Positions 25,977-35,469 of a stretch of 64,000 nucleotides of DNA are shown here, piece after piece (within the stretch, counting starts at the first letter, position 1; every line of letters starts with the position of its first letter). Where the stretch lies: positions 4,836,001-4,900,000 of the forward strand of contig NZ_CP072600.1 in NCBI RefSeq assembly GCF_019891175.1, read 5' to 3'. Source of the stretch: Leptothermofonsia sichuanensis E412. Lineage in GTDB: Bacteria; Cyanobacteriota; Cyanobacteriia; Leptolyngbyales; Leptolyngbyaceae. The notes under the pieces are model-generated. The model ran no database searches. It had not been told where the DNA came from and was given only the letters and a program-made list of their open reading frames with translations. The position numbers and the translations under genes are program-made.

Positions 25977-26414
25977 TTGCCAGAAGTTTCAGTTCCACTG
26001 CTGCCTGTGCAACCTCAAAAATCCCAAAAAATTGATTTAACTCAGGAATATCCCTGTCCCTGTCGGCGTCGGGGACACCTGACGCAAATTGCTCTCACAG
26101 AGGCATTCGGCTGTAGCCGATGCCAGCAGATTTTTGTCGTGGAAGACAGTGGCTATGTATTGGAGCAGCTTTCCACCAACTATCCCTACAAACGTGCGTG
26201 GCGCTGGAACGGACATCAGTGGATGATTGCCAATGCGGGGCTTGGTGAAAGCTACCTGCCCGTGGCAATGGGGGTTATTTTGGTGATGTTGAGTATTGGT
26301 TTGCCGCTGGCTCTCAGCTCACCATCGAATTCCAATGTTGTCCTTTGGGCAGTTGTGTTACTGCTGCTGGCGTTGCTTCCGGCACTGATGATTTTGCTTG
26401 CTTACAGACGGTAG
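25977..26414 (+). CDS. Zinc-ribbon-like two-helix membrane protein, unknown function
   Basis: A 145-aa protein. The start is uncertain (TTG 25977, no ATG nearby in frame). The N-terminal half has two Cys pairs, CPC at ~27-29 and CSRC at ~46-49 (YPCPCRRRGHL, FGCSRCQQIFVVED), consistent with a zinc ribbon. The C-terminal half has two hydrophobic helices (LPVAMGVILVMLSIGLPLAL, VVLWAVVLLLLALLPALMIL). The ProA-like gene starts 4 nt after its stop, so the two are probably translationally linked. I do not recognise a function. Confidence 0.7.
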   Translation: MPEVSVPLLPVQPQKSQKIDLTQEYPCPCRRRGHLTQIALTEAFGCSRCQQIFVVEDSGYVLEQLSTNYPYKRAWRWNGHQWMIANAGLGESYLPVAMGVILVMLSIGLPLALSSPSNSNVVLWAVVLLLLALLPALMILLAYRR

Positions 26415-26418
26415 CCTG

Positions 26419-27684
26419 ATGACACCCGATACATTTAGCCCCTCTTCCGATTCTGTTGCTGCGGTTCAACGGGCCTATCGGGCATCGATTGAGATGGCAA
26501 CGACAAAGGGTACCTTACGCAGTCGGGCAGTCCAGGAGATGGCAAAGGCGCTCAGGCGGCAGCAAGACGAAATTCTGGAAGCGAATACCCTGGATCTGGA
26601 GGCCAGCCGAGAGATGGCGGTTCCCGATCTGTTGCTGGAATGGTTAAAGCTGACCCGTGAACGGATTCAGTCAACGGTTCAACTACTGGAGCGGTTGAGT
26701 GAGCTGCCCGATCCCATTGGTCGAGTAATGAATGCCATGCACCAGGTAGATCAATGTCAGGCTCATTCTCAATTGATGCCATTGGGTGTGATTGCGTTGA
26801 TCTATGAAGCGTTTCCCGAACTGGGAGTGATTGCGGCTGGACTTTGCATCAAAACTGGAAATAGTCTGATTCTCAAGGGCGGTACTGAAGCCAGTAACTC
26901 AAACCTGGTGATTGCTCAGGCAATCCATTCTGCGCTCGATGACGCAGGTCTGCCAACGGATTGTTTTCATCTACTATCGTCGGATCAGGGGGCGTCTGTC
27001 CGCGATCTGATTGTGCAGGATCAATACCTGAACCTGGTCATTCCCTATGGTCGTCCCAGTCTGGTACAGCAGATTTTGCGTCAGGCAACCGTTCCTGTGC
27101 TAAAGACCACGATGGGAAATTGCTACTTATACTGGGCACCCTCTGGCAGTCTGGAAGCGGTTCGCTGGATTATTCTGGACAGCCACCAGAGCGAACCTGA
27201 TCCGGTGAATGCGATCGAAAAAGTGCTCATCCACCGTAATCAGAACCCTTCTTCTCTGGGAATGTTGTGGAATAGCCTGCGAGAGAAAGGGTTTCAATTG
27301 AAGGGGGATACTGAACTTGTTGCCGAGTTTCCGGAGCTGAAATTGGCAGAAGAGTCTGAATGGCGACAGGCGTATCTATCAAAAACCGTCGCTTTCAAGG
27401 TGGTCGATAGCCTGGAAGCCGCAATATCTTTTATCAACTTGCACAGCAATGGACATGCGGATTGCCTGGTAACAGAGTCTTATCAGGAAAGCCGCCGCTT
27501 TGCCCTCGGCATTAACAGCGCTTCTGCGTACATTAATGCTTCTCCCCGCTTTAGCCGCAATCCTCAGCGGGGCAATTCTATCTTTTTAGGCATGTCCAGT
27601 CAGAAAGGTCACCGGCGTGGGCTGATCAGTCTGGAAACGCTGACAACGGTGAAACATATTATTCAAGGGACAGGGCAGTTTTGA
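26419..27684 (+). CDS. proA: Glutamate-5-semialdehyde dehydrogenase (ProA)-like protein lacking the catalytic Cys
   Basis: A 421-aa aldehyde-dehydrogenase-superfamily protein aligned by eye to gamma-glutamyl phosphate reductase. Shared regions include the N-terminal R-x-R-A-x-x-E-M-A-x-A-L block, PLGVIALIYEAFPELGVIAA, LCIKTGNSLILKGGTEA and the C-terminal INSASAYINASPRFSRN. ATG 26419 is preferred to an upstream TTG. The segment that is normally PSVCNAxExLLVH reads DPVNAIEKVLIH, so the catalytic cysteine is replaced (Val at 27205-27207, residue 263), and the PRGG nucleotide motif reads PYGRPS. It is probably a paralogue or pseudoenzyme, not the proline biosynthetic enzyme. Confidence 0.8.
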   Translation: MTPDTFSPSSDSVAAVQRAYRASIEMATTKGTLRSRAVQEMAKALRRQQDEILEANTLDLEASREMAVPDLLLEWLKLTRERIQSTVQLLERLSELPDPIGRVMNAMHQVDQCQAHSQLMPLGVIALIYEAFPELGVIAAGLCIKTGNSLILKGGTEASNSNLVIAQAIHSALDDAGLPTDCFHLLSSDQGASVRDLIVQDQYLNLVIPYGRPSLVQQILRQATVPVLKTTMGNCYLYWAPSGSLEAVRWIILDSHQSEPDPVNAIEKVLIHRNQNPSSLGMLWNSLREKGFQLKGDTELVAEFPELKLAEESEWRQAYLSKTVAFKVVDSLEAAISFINLHSNGHADCLVTESYQESRRFALGINSASAYINASPRFSRNPQRGNSIFLGMSSQKGHRRGLISLETLTTVKHIIQGTGQF

Positions 27685-27838
27685 AGGCTGAGGGAAGAAG
27701 AATTTGAGAGTTGAGAGTTGAAAGTTGAAATTCAGGGTTCGGAGGTTAAAGCTCATCCTTGACGACCTGTCTCTCCCCTTTTCTTCTTTTCTTCTTCCCT
27801 ACCTAATAAACGGGAGAAGAGTAAACACCAACAACCCT

Positions 27839-28657
27839 TCAACCTTCTTTCTCAACCAGCTTCACCTTTGTCGCCAGTCCTAGCGTTTGAAGAAGCCAGA
27901 TGGTCATCCATGTCATGTCGATTTCCCACCACTGCAAGCCATGACGAGCGGAGTGCTGAAAAGCATGATGGTTGTTGTGCCAGCCTTCTCCGTAGGTGAG
28001 CAGGGCAACCCACCAGCAGTTGGTGGAGCGATCGCCCGATTCATAGGTGCGATAGCCAAACATATGGGTCGCACTGTTTACCAGCCAGGTACAGTGAAAT
28101 ACGGCTACAATCCGAACGAAAATACCCCAGACGACAAAGGGCCAGCCACCCAGATAAAAGAGTAAAAGCCCAAGCCCAATCTGAATTGGGATGAAAGCAA
28201 CATTCAAAAAACGATAAACTGGGTCACCATTGATATCACGGGTAAACCGGGGGATTTCCTCTCTGATTGGGAGTTTGTGTAGCATCCAACCCATGTGACT
28301 CCACCAGAAACCTTTGGTCGAGTCATGGGGATCGTTTGCCTGATCCGAGTGTAAATGGTGAATTCGGTGCATACCAATCCAGTCGATGGGTCCACCCTCA
28401 CAGGAAAGGGTGCCACAGAAGATAAAAAAGTATTCCAGGAGCTTGGGAACTTGAAAGCTCCGATGGGTAACCAGGCGGTGAAACCCTAACGTAACCCCCA
28501 GGCCTCCCGTTACCCAGTGAAGCAATAGCATTACGCCAACGGCTTGCCAGCTAAAAGTCCCCGGCAAAAAAACGGCCAGAGCACCCAGGTGAAGGATTGC
28601 CATGTAGGCAACAATGCTCCAGTCCAATTGAAGTCTTTCAGAAGTTGCAACAGTCAT
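27839..28657 (-). CDS. desC: Acyl-lipid delta-9 fatty acid desaturase
   Basis: A 272-aa membrane di-iron desaturase introducing the first double bond into lipid-bound stearoyl/palmitoyl chains. All three histidine boxes are present: HRLVTH, HRIHHLHSD (HxxHH) and HNNHH. Hydrophobic pairs of helices flank them. The size and FGYRTYESGDRSTNCWWVAL segment fit DesC-type enzymes. It is divergent from the lyase gene, with 149 bp between starts. Confidence 0.93.
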   Translation of the reverse strand: MTVATSERLQLDWSIVAYMAILHLGALAVFLPGTFSWQAVGVMLLLHWVTGGLGVTLGFHRLVTHRSFQVPKLLEYFFIFCGTLSCEGGPIDWIGMHRIHHLHSDQANDPHDSTKGFWWSHMGWMLHKLPIREEIPRFTRDINGDPVYRFLNVAFIPIQIGLGLLLFYLGGWPFVVWGIFVRIVAVFHCTWLVNSATHMFGYRTYESGDRSTNCWWVALLTYGEGWHNNHHAFQHSARHGLQWWEIDMTWMTIWLLQTLGLATKVKLVEKEG

Positions 28658-28806
28658 TCATTAATCTCGATGTGGATTGTGGTAACCGGTCTGCGCGACA
28701 ATAGCCCTCGTTATGCTAAAAAGTCACCCATGTACGCAAAGTTTGCATGTAACTACGGTAACGCATTGGATACACATGGCGTGTACCCCCAAATCATTCG
28801 AGGACT

Positions 28807-30048
28807 ATGGACGGCTCTAGTTTAGTAAAGGAAGTACATTATGAACTATTCCAGATTTTTTCTGGAATTGACACCCAGGTCAAGGAAAATTTGCAGCGGG
28901 TATTAGCTGCCTTTCGCAACCACCGGGTCGGATCCCACCATTTTGCTGGAGTCACGGGCTATGGCCATGATGACCTGGGGAGGCAGGTTTTAGACCGGGT
29001 GTTTGCGGAAGTGATGGGAGCAGAAGCCGCTGCGGTTCGAGTTCAGTTCGTTTCGGGGACTCACGCGATCGCCTGCGCCCTGTACGGGGTTCTGCGCCCT
29101 GGCGACGAACTACTGGCAGTGGCCGGTGCTCCCTATGACACATTAGAAGAAGTAATTGGTATCAGGGGCAACAATCAGGGATCGTTAACAGAGTTTGGAA
29201 TTTCCTATCGGCAACTCTCCCTGACTGAACTGGGTACGATTGACTGGGACACCTTGAAGCAAGCAATCAGGCCAGAAACCCGAATGGTTCTAATTCAGCG
29301 CTCCTGTGGATACTCCTGGCGACCCAGTCTTGCGATCGCAGAGATTGAAAAAATAGTTCGCCTGGTAAAGCAGCAAAACCCGGATACAGTCTGTTTTGTG
29401 GATAACTGTTATGGGGAATTTACTGATAGTTGTGAACCTTCTGCGGTGGGTGCGGATCTGATTGCCGGTTCCCTGATCAAAAATCCGGGTGGCACCATTG
29501 TCACCGCAGGGGGATATGTTGCTGGACGGGCAGATCTGGTAGAAGCCGCCACTTGCCGCTTGACGGCTCCAGGCATTGGCAGTTCTGGCGGAGCTACCTT
29601 TGACCAGAATCGCCTCCTGTTCCAAGGGTTATTTCTAGCGCCTCAGATGGTTGGGGAAGCCATGAAAGGGAATCACCTGACTGCTGGCGTATTTGATCGA
29701 CTGGGATACCCGGTTAATCCACTACCGTTTGCTCCCAGAAGGGATGTGATTCAGGCAATTCAGCTAGGTTCACCAGAGAAACTGATTGCTTTTTGTCGCG
29801 CCATTCAAACCCACTCTCCGATTGGTTCTTACCTGGACCCGATTCCAGCCGGGATGCCTGGTTATGAGAGCGCGCTGGTGATGGCAGGCGGGACTTTTAT
29901 TGATGGCAGTACATCTGAATTTTCTGCCGATGGACCCTTGCGGGAACCCTATGTGGTTTTCTGCCAGGGAGGCACGCACTGGACCCATGTTGCGATCGCC
30001 CTGGAAGCTGCCATTGAGGCGGTTGGGAGTCGAGGAGCGGCCACATAA
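28807..30048 (+). CDS. PLP-dependent methionine gamma-lyase family protein (aluminium-resistance-type)
   Basis: A 413-aa fold type I PLP enzyme of the PF06838 family. Recognisable parts are HHFAGVTGYGHDDLGR near the N-terminus, VRVQFVSGTHAIACALYG, VDNCYGEFTD, and the Schiff-base lysine region GADLIAGSLIKNPGG. Annotated as a methionine gamma-lyase/cystathionine beta-lyase relative; the true substrate in cyanobacteria is not known to me. It ends 28 bp from the stop of the convergent membrane protein gene. Confidence 0.88.
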   Translation: MDGSSLVKEVHYELFQIFSGIDTQVKENLQRVLAAFRNHRVGSHHFAGVTGYGHDDLGRQVLDRVFAEVMGAEAAAVRVQFVSGTHAIACALYGVLRPGDELLAVAGAPYDTLEEVIGIRGNNQGSLTEFGISYRQLSLTELGTIDWDTLKQAIRPETRMVLIQRSCGYSWRPSLAIAEIEKIVRLVKQQNPDTVCFVDNCYGEFTDSCEPSAVGADLIAGSLIKNPGGTIVTAGGYVAGRADLVEAATCRLTAPGIGSSGGATFDQNRLLFQGLFLAPQMVGEAMKGNHLTAGVFDRLGYPVNPLPFAPRRDVIQAIQLGSPEKLIAFCRAIQTHSPIGSYLDPIPAGMPGYESALVMAGGTFIDGSTSEFSADGPLREPYVVFCQGGTHWTHVAIALEAAIEAVGSRGAAT

Positions 30049-30076
30049 TCGTTTATGCCCTCTCTTGGTGCTGGAC

Positions 30077-31390
30077 CTACTGGCCCTGATTCAGACGACG
30101 CTGCCACTCTGCATCAATCTGATCAGCCTGCTCCAGTTCCTGTTCCGTTAAATCTCGCTGGGTAGTGTATATCAGGTCCTCTGCCTGGATCACCGTTTCT
30201 GCCGCAAACTGTTGCGCATAGGACAGTTTTGCTTGCAGTTGTTCATTTGCCTGATTCAGGAAAATCGCCCGCTCCTGACGTTTTTCATTGCGATGATTAA
30301 TAGTCCGATTCCGCCACTGAATCCACAGATAGCGAATCAGCGGAATTGCCAGAAAAGCCGCGCCATACCCCAGCAATAGCCAGTAAATGGATTGAACAAA
30401 AGCAACAAACCCACCCATTTGAAGGGCGATCGTCCCATCCGCCAGAAGGCTGCCAAGTACCAGTGCCCCAATTAGATTTGCTCCCCCTAAACCGATCGCC
30501 ATCAGAATCTGTCCACTGCTGGCTTGACTGAATCGCCAGGGAAATTCTTTCAAATAGGCAGAAACCGATTGGTACCCCTGCCTGGTCGCGGTTGTTTGCA
30601 ATTCTGGAAAGTGATAAACAATATCTCCTTCCGGGCTAACCTCTGGTCTACCGTTAAACCGACTCAAGACCGGCAGCATATAATTTTCATCCACAAAACT
30701 GTCCCCTCTGCCCACATCATCCAGATAGGGGGCAATTTGCTCCGCTATGACTGCTCCTTTATGATTACGAATCACTGTCCCAATGGCAGTCCAGCGTCGC
30801 TCTTCCAGATCGGCATTTGGGTTTCCATCTCCAAACAGAAAGGAAAATACCGACTCCAGGAAATTCATTGACGATTGTTCACGGGAATCGTAGGAACGCT
30901 GCTTCGATGACTGGTATCGGCGGCTATAGTAATCGGGGTAAAAAATGTAGAAGAAGTCGGGGCTGAACCAGATACGGGGTAGGTTCATATTTCCCCCCGA
31001 ACTACGGCGATCATTGTTTTGGCTAGAAGCATTTGCCGCCAGGATGATCATAATAATCGCCGTCACAATGATCAGAATAGAAACTAAAAGAATAATGCCG
31101 AACGAAATTCGGATAATGTAAAACAGTACTCGCCATACCCTATCCCACCATTCCTTGAGCCTCAGTCGAAGGTACTTATTGCGCAGAATTGCCCGGAAGT
31201 TATGGGGAAACAGGTAAACAATTTCCCCCGAACCCGCCACCTGCAAATGCCCGCCCGCATCTGAAGCCAGTGCCAGTAAGCCCTGTTGAGCCAGATTAAT
31301 CTCTAACCCAGCCTGAGCAGCCACATCCCCTACGGTAACGCGATAGTTCAGGCGCTCAATCGCTTTCATAATGTCAGGGTTCAGAGTCAT
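30077..31390 (-). CDS. Conserved cyanobacterial/plastid-type membrane protein
   Basis: A 437-aa protein. The N-terminal ~65 residues look like a winged-helix domain (VTVGDVAAQAGLEINLAQQG, then GEIVYLFPHNFRAILRN). Two adjacent hydrophobic stretches at ~90-120 follow, then an aromatic linker and a second winged-helix-like repeat (TAIGTVIRNHKGAVIAEQIA, then GDIVYHFPELQ). Two more helices lie at ~300-350, with a charged coiled C-terminus. The duplicated pattern ending in VYxFP is clear. I recall plant chloroplast homologues (At5g03900-like), but no confirmed function. Confidence 0.7.
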   Translation of the reverse strand: MTLNPDIMKAIERLNYRVTVGDVAAQAGLEINLAQQGLLALASDAGGHLQVAGSGEIVYLFPHNFRAILRNKYLRLRLKEWWDRVWRVLFYIIRISFGIILLVSILIIVTAIIMIILAANASSQNNDRRSSGGNMNLPRIWFSPDFFYIFYPDYYSRRYQSSKQRSYDSREQSSMNFLESVFSFLFGDGNPNADLEERRWTAIGTVIRNHKGAVIAEQIAPYLDDVGRGDSFVDENYMLPVLSRFNGRPEVSPEGDIVYHFPELQTTATRQGYQSVSAYLKEFPWRFSQASSGQILMAIGLGGANLIGALVLGSLLADGTIALQMGGFVAFVQSIYWLLLGYGAAFLAIPLIRYLWIQWRNRTINHRNEKRQERAIFLNQANEQLQAKLSYAQQFAAETVIQAEDLIYTTQRDLTEQELEQADQIDAEWQRRLNQGQ

Positions 31391-31543
31391 GCCTATCCTT
31401 CTATGGAGATTAGCGTCTGTAATTCCAGTATAGAAGTTCTGTTTTTAAGGCATCTGACAAAGAGGGGCATGGCTATTCCCTGCACAGTCTCACGCCTACT
31501 GGATAGGTTTACGGGTAAGGTTTCACGATATTCTTGACTTAAA

Positions 31544-31609
31544 GCCAATCCGAAAATTTCCTGGGTTCAGTACAGGCTCTGCTGGCAGTCAAGGATTTTT
31601 TCGATCGGC
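31544..31609. repeat. Degenerate hairpin R2
   Basis: GCCAATCCGAAAATTTCCTG ... GGATTTTTTCGATCGGC keeps the arms and order of R2 (63-bp hairpin at 33450, 16382 and 61287) but with several substitutions. It lies 36 bp upstream of the pgm start codon. Confidence 0.45.
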
Positions 31610-31645
31610 TTTTAGCCAAACCGTAACCGCATATGGAGAAAGCAA

Positions 31646-33310
31646 ATGCAGACAACGGCAGAAGAGAAAGTAAATCCTCTTGCTGGTAAACCTGCTCCTG
31701 ACAATATCCTGATTGATGTTGAGAAGCTTTTAGAGGCGTATTACACGATCCATCCTGATCCTGAAAATCCTCTCCAGCAAGTTAGCTTTGGTACCTCTGG
31801 ACATCGCGGTTCGTCTGCCAATGGCACATTTAATGAAGATCATATTCTGGCGGTTTCTCAGGCGGTAGCAGACTATCGCAAAAGTAAGGGGATTGATGGT
31901 CCGCTCTATATGGGAATCGATACCCATGCCCTCTCCGTCCCTGCCCAAACGTCGGCTTTAGAGGTTCTGGCAGCCAATGGCATAGAGGTTTACATCGCGG
32001 CGGGTGAGGGGAATGCCCGGTTTACCCCCACGCCGACCGTATCCCATGCCATCCTGGCTCACAACCGGGGCAAAACCACTGGTCTGGCAGATGGGATTAT
32101 CATCACCCCTTCCCACAATCCCCCAGCAGATGGGGGGTTTAAGTACAACCCCCCATCTGGGGGACCGGCGGAACCGGAGATTACAAAATGGGTGCAGGCG
32201 CGTGCCAACCAGTTGATGGCGAACCAAAACCGCGATGTCAGGCGGATTCCCTATGAGCAGGCGTTAAAGGCTTCTACCACCCATCGGTTTGATTTTATTA
32301 CACCCTATGTTAACGACCTGGAAACCGTTGTGGACATGGAGGCAATTCGTACCGGGGGGATTCGGATTGGAGTTGACCCCCTGGGTGGCTCCAATATCGC
32401 TTACTGGGAACCAATCGCTGAGCGTTACGGCTTAAATCTTACAGTGGTCAACCAGTCAGTCGATCCTACCTTCCGCTTTATGAGTGTTGATTGGGACGGC
32501 AAAATTCGGATGGACTGCTCTTCCCCCTACGCCATGGCAAGCCTGGTCAGGATTAAAGATGAGTATGACATTGCCTTTGGTAACGATACGGATTCCGATC
32601 GCCACGGCATTGTCACCCCCAGCAGAGGTTTGATGAATCCCAATCACTTTCTCTCCGTTGCCATCTGGTATCTATTTACCAACCGCAGCGGCTGGCCATC
32701 CACCAGTGCGATTGGTAAAACCCTGGTCAGCAGCAGCATGATTGACCGGGTGGCGAAGGAAATTGGGCGACCAGTTTGTGAAGTGCCGGTTGGCTTTAAG
32801 TGGTTTGTGGAGGGGCTGCTGGATGGCTCCTTTGGCTTTGGGGGTGAAGAAAGTGCTGGAGCGTCTTTTCTGCGTAAGGATGGTACCGTCTGGACCACAG
32901 ATAAAGACGGTCTAATTATGGATCTGCTGGCCGCCGAGATTACTGCCCGCACAGGTAAGGATCCTGGTTTGCATTACCAGGACCTGACGGCAAAGCTGGG
33001 CAAACCGTACTATAAACGGATTGACTCTCCTGCCACGCCTGAGCAAAAAGCTCGTCTGGGCAAACTTTCTCCAGAAGATGTCAAAGCAATGACCCTTGCT
33101 GGAGATCTGATTACTGCTCGACTCACCAATGCACCTGGCAACAACGCGGCGATTGGGGGGTTGAAAGTAACGACAGAGAATGGCTGGTTTGCTGCTCGCC
33201 CATCCGGCACAGAAAATGTCTGCAAAGTTTATGCCGAAAGCTTCAAGAGTGAAGAACACCTGGAGCAGATCTTGCGGGAGGCCCAGGAGATGGTTGCCAA
33301 TGTGGTTTAG
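31646..33310 (+). CDS. pgm: Phosphoglucomutase (alpha-D-glucose phosphate-specific)
   Basis: Interconverts glucose-1-phosphate and glucose-6-phosphate, linking glycogen and sugar-nucleotide synthesis. The 554-aa protein has bacterial Pgm length. It carries the TSGHRGSS phosphate loop, phosphoserine site [11 protein letters not shown], metal site [11 protein letters not shown], sugar-binding [12 protein letters not shown], and RPSGTEN at the C-terminus. A terminator-like hairpin follows. Confidence 0.96.
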   Translation: MQTTAEEKVNPLAGKPAPDNILIDVEKLLEAYYTIHPDPENPLQQVSFGTSGHRGSSANGTFNEDHILAVSQAVADYRKSKGIDGPLYMGIDTHALSVPAQTSALEVLAANGIEVYIAAGEGNARFTPTPTVSHAILAHNRGKTTGLADGIIITPSHNPPADGGFKYNPPSGGPAEPEITKWVQARANQLMANQNRDVRRIPYEQALKASTTHRFDFITPYVNDLETVVDMEAIRTGGIRIGVDPLGGSNIAYWEPIAERYGLNLTVVNQSVDPTFRFMSVDWDGKIRMDCSSPYAMASLVRIKDEYDIAFGNDTDSDRHGIVTPSRGLMNPNHFLSVAIWYLFTNRSGWPSTSAIGKTLVSSSMIDRVAKEIGRPVCEVPVGFKWFVEGLLDGSFGFGGEESAGASFLRKDGTVWTTDKDGLIMDLLAAEITARTGKDPGLHYQDLTAKLGKPYYKRIDSPATPEQKARLGKLSPEDVKAMTLAGDLITARLTNAPGNNAAIGGLKVTTENGWFAARPSGTENVCKVYAESFKSEEHLEQILREAQEMVANVV

Positions 33311-33327
33311 CCTGTAGAAACTCTAAG

Positions 33328-33378
33328 AAGCCAGAAGTCATAATTTCTCTGCTTTCTGGATTCTGGCTTTTTGTTTTG
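33328..33378 (+). terminator. Terminator after pgm
   Basis: AAGCCAGAA (33328-33336) pairs with TTCTGGCTT (33361-33369), followed by TTTGTTTTG. A nested CCAGAA / TTCTGG alternative is also possible. Confidence 0.6.
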
Positions 33379-33404
33379 CTTGCCTGACCCATAGCAGTAG
33401 TCAT

Positions 33405-33600
33405 AGGATAGCCCTGGTGTCCAGGCAGAGCCTGGACACTGTTCTAAACGCCTATCCGAAAACTCCCTCAGGCTGGATTTGAGCATTGTCCATTGGGACT
33501 TTTCGGATAGGCTTTAATGCGGCTCTGCCGCTGCTACGGGAGGCGGAGCCTCCAGAACCCATTCCCACGCAGAGCATGGGAACGAGAACAGCTTTCAAGC
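33405..33600. repeat. Dispersed repeat R4 interrupted by hairpin R2
   Basis: GGATAGCCCTGGTGTCCAGG ... CTGGACACTGTTCTAAA is followed by hairpin R2 (33450-33512), then TGCGGCTCTGCCGC ... GCGGAGCCTCCAGAAC ... ACGCAGAGCATGGGAACGAG. The uninterrupted version is at 14845-14970. The gap 33311-34063 holds this, the pgm terminator and a short heptad run (~33744-33765), plus the dps control region; no gene is seen. Confidence 0.75.
33450..33512. repeat. Hairpin R2, reference copy
   Basis: A 63-bp element with perfect 13-bp arms GCCTATCCGAAAA / TTTTCGGATAGGC. The interior is CTCCCTCAGGCTGG ... CATTGTCCATTGGGAC. Copies occur at 16382-16442 (inside R1) and 61287-61349, and a degenerate one at 31544-31609. 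Confidence 0.8.
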
Positions 33601-33851
33601 ATACCCTGTCGAATCTGAGCAATCGCTCAAAGCTTTTCCAGATAAAGAATCTAAGTATTTTTCAGAAAAGTCATGAATAATGCAGGTTAAGGTAGAGCCT
33701 CTGAACTTCCAATTAACAACTAATAACCAACAACTAACAACTTCTCCTGTTCCCTGTTCCATCCTATAGCTGCCAGGACTCCGTATTCATCACAGCAAGT
33801 CTTCGAATCGGTTTTTAACACCCCTACAATTTATCGATATTTTTCACCTGC

Positions 33852-33875
33852 TTTATCGATCAGTTAATCGATAAA
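33852..33875. promoter_or_regulatory. TTTATCGAT dyad upstream of dps
   Basis: A perfect 9-bp inverted repeat TTTATCGAT-CAGTTA-ATCGATAAA, with a third half site TTATCGAT at 33831-33838. It lies about 190 bp upstream of the dps start codon and 113 bp upstream of the -35. It looks like an operator; the cognate regulator is unknown. Confidence 0.4.
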
Positions 33876-33987
33876 CTTATTCATTCTTAACGCCTGAAAG
33901 CCGCTATTTTTCAGGATAGAACCAATGAATTATTACGAACCTGGTTCTTATGTTGCAAATAATTCTTGATAGTTTAGCAATTGCTGC

Positions 33988-34015
33988 TTGACTCCTAATT
34001 TGACCGTGATAGATT
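33988..34015 (+). promoter_or_regulatory. Candidate sigma-70-type promoter of dps
   Basis: TTGACT (33988-33993) and TAGATT (34010-34015) are separated by 16 nt and lie 48 bp upstream of the dps start codon. Confidence 0.45.
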
Positions 34016-34063
34016 AAATGTACTCTTAATAAAGGCTCCTGAATGTACCAAGGGGAGGAGATC

Positions 34064-34618
34064 ATGGCTGACACTCAAAGTTTATTACGTTCCTTTGACC
34101 AGGTTTATGATAATCCGGTCTTGTTGGACCATTCCGTGACTGCTCCAATCTGTGAGGGGTTAAATATTGCGCTGGCTAGTTTTCAAGCGCTGTATTTGCA
34201 GTATCAAAAACATCATTTCGTTGTAGAAGGTGCAGAGTTTTATTCCCTGCATGAATTCTTTTCCGATAGCTATGAACAGGTTGAGGGCTATGTTCACAAA
34301 CTCGGAGAGCGCCTGAACGGCCTCGGGGGAACTCCCGCTGCAAGTTTCACCAAGCTGGCTGAGCTGTGCTGTTTTACCCCAGAACTGGATGGTGCTTTTT
34401 CTTCACGGCAAATGGTTGAAAATGATCTTCAAGCAGAGCAGGCGGTGATTAGCCTCCTGCGTCGGCAGGCAGGGCAGGCAGAAAGCCTGGGCGATCGCGC
34501 AACCCGTTACCTGTATGAACAAATTCTGCTCGAAACTGAAGATCGGGCATTCCATCTGGCGCACTTCCTGGCACACGACAGCCTGACACTGGCTTACGTC
34601 CAGGGAGTCAACAACTAG
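34064..34618 (+). CDS. dps: Dps-family ferritin-like DNA-protection protein
   Basis: A 184-aa protein. ATG 34064 is chosen because a strong AGGGGAGGAG lies just upstream. The four-helix Dps core is clear: [20 protein letters not shown] and [20 protein letters not shown] hold the intersubunit ferroxidase residues (His, Asp/Glu). The C-terminal helix is [18 protein letters not shown]. Dps proteins oxidise and store iron using peroxide. A dyad and a good promoter lie upstream. A CACAGAG repeat follows the gene. Confidence 0.92.
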   Translation: MADTQSLLRSFDQVYDNPVLLDHSVTAPICEGLNIALASFQALYLQYQKHHFVVEGAEFYSLHEFFSDSYEQVEGYVHKLGERLNGLGGTPAASFTKLAELCCFTPELDGAFSSRQMVENDLQAEQAVISLLRRQAGQAESLGDRATRYLYEQILLETEDRAFHLAHFLAHDSLTLAYVQGVNN

Positions 34619-34630
34619 AGTCAACGACTA

Positions 34631-34759
34631 AGGAACGAGGATTTTATAACCTGAAACTTCACCACAGAGGCACGGAGAACACAGAGCAATTCCTCTGTGC
34701 CCTCTGTGTCTCTGTGGTAAACCCTGAGTTTTTCGGTTTATTGAATCCACGATCCTGAG
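34631..34759. repeat. CACAGAG palindromic repeat, copy 2
   Basis: AGGAACGAGGATTTTATAAC ... ACCACAGAGGCACGGAG ... CTCTGTGTCTCTGTGGT ... TTTTTCGGTTTATTGAATCC. A long imperfect palindrome starting 12 bp after the dps stop. Confidence 0.75.
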
Positions 34760-34834
34760 TTAATCCGTTAAGGGTTGAGGATTTACAGCGATTATTAAAT
34801 GGGCTGCACGTAATGACCTGCATGTGAGGTTAAT

Positions 34835-35440
34835 TTGCCAGATAAGGCAACGCTCCGCAAAACACTCCTGGCTACCCGCCAGGCAATTCCTGTTCAGGTC
34901 TGGCGGGAGAGGAGCGATCGCCTCTGCACCCAACTCCAGACCTCACCTCTGTTCATCAAGGCTCGCACAGTTCTTGCCTACTTCAGTTTCCGGCAGGAAC
35001 CCGACCTCAGCCCGCTCTTTGCCAGCAGTCAGGGGCTTGCCAATAAAGTCTGGGGCTTTCCGCGCTGCGTTGAACAGACCCTCTCCTGGCATATCTGGTC
35101 ATCCCAGGATGCTCTCCCGCTACAGACAGGAGCTTATGGTATCCCGGAACCCCATCCCGACTCTCCCCTGCTCATGCCGGCTCAGGTTGACCTGATCCTG
35201 GTGCCCTCGGTTGCCTGTGATTACCGGGGATACCGTTTGGGCTATGGAGGGGGATTTTACGATCGCCTCCTGGGTCAACCCGAATGGGCAGCAAAACCGA
35301 CAATTGGCATTGTGTTTGACTTTGCTTACCTGCCCCGTCTACCCAATGATGACTGGGATAGGCCCCTACAGGCAATTTGCACAGAATCGAAGCTCTTTTT
35401 TCCATCCACTCCACCTGACATAGACTCCAGCCCACTATAG
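34835..35440 (+). CDS. 5-formyltetrahydrofolate cyclo-ligase
   Basis: ATP-dependent conversion of 5-formyl-THF to 5,10-methenyl-THF. The 201-aa protein starts at TTG 34835. It has the N-terminal K-x-x-LRKTLLATRQ start and the phosphate-binding GYRLGYGGGFYDRLL that defines the family. The tatA gene begins 30 bp downstream in the same direction. Confidence 0.92.
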   Translation: MPDKATLRKTLLATRQAIPVQVWRERSDRLCTQLQTSPLFIKARTVLAYFSFRQEPDLSPLFASSQGLANKVWGFPRCVEQTLSWHIWSSQDALPLQTGAYGIPEPHPDSPLLMPAQVDLILVPSVACDYRGYRLGYGGGFYDRLLGQPEWAAKPTIGIVFDFAYLPRLPNDDWDRPLQAICTESKLFFPSTPPDIDSSPL

Positions 35441-35469
35441 TTATGAATGAACAATGAATAGAGGTAGCT

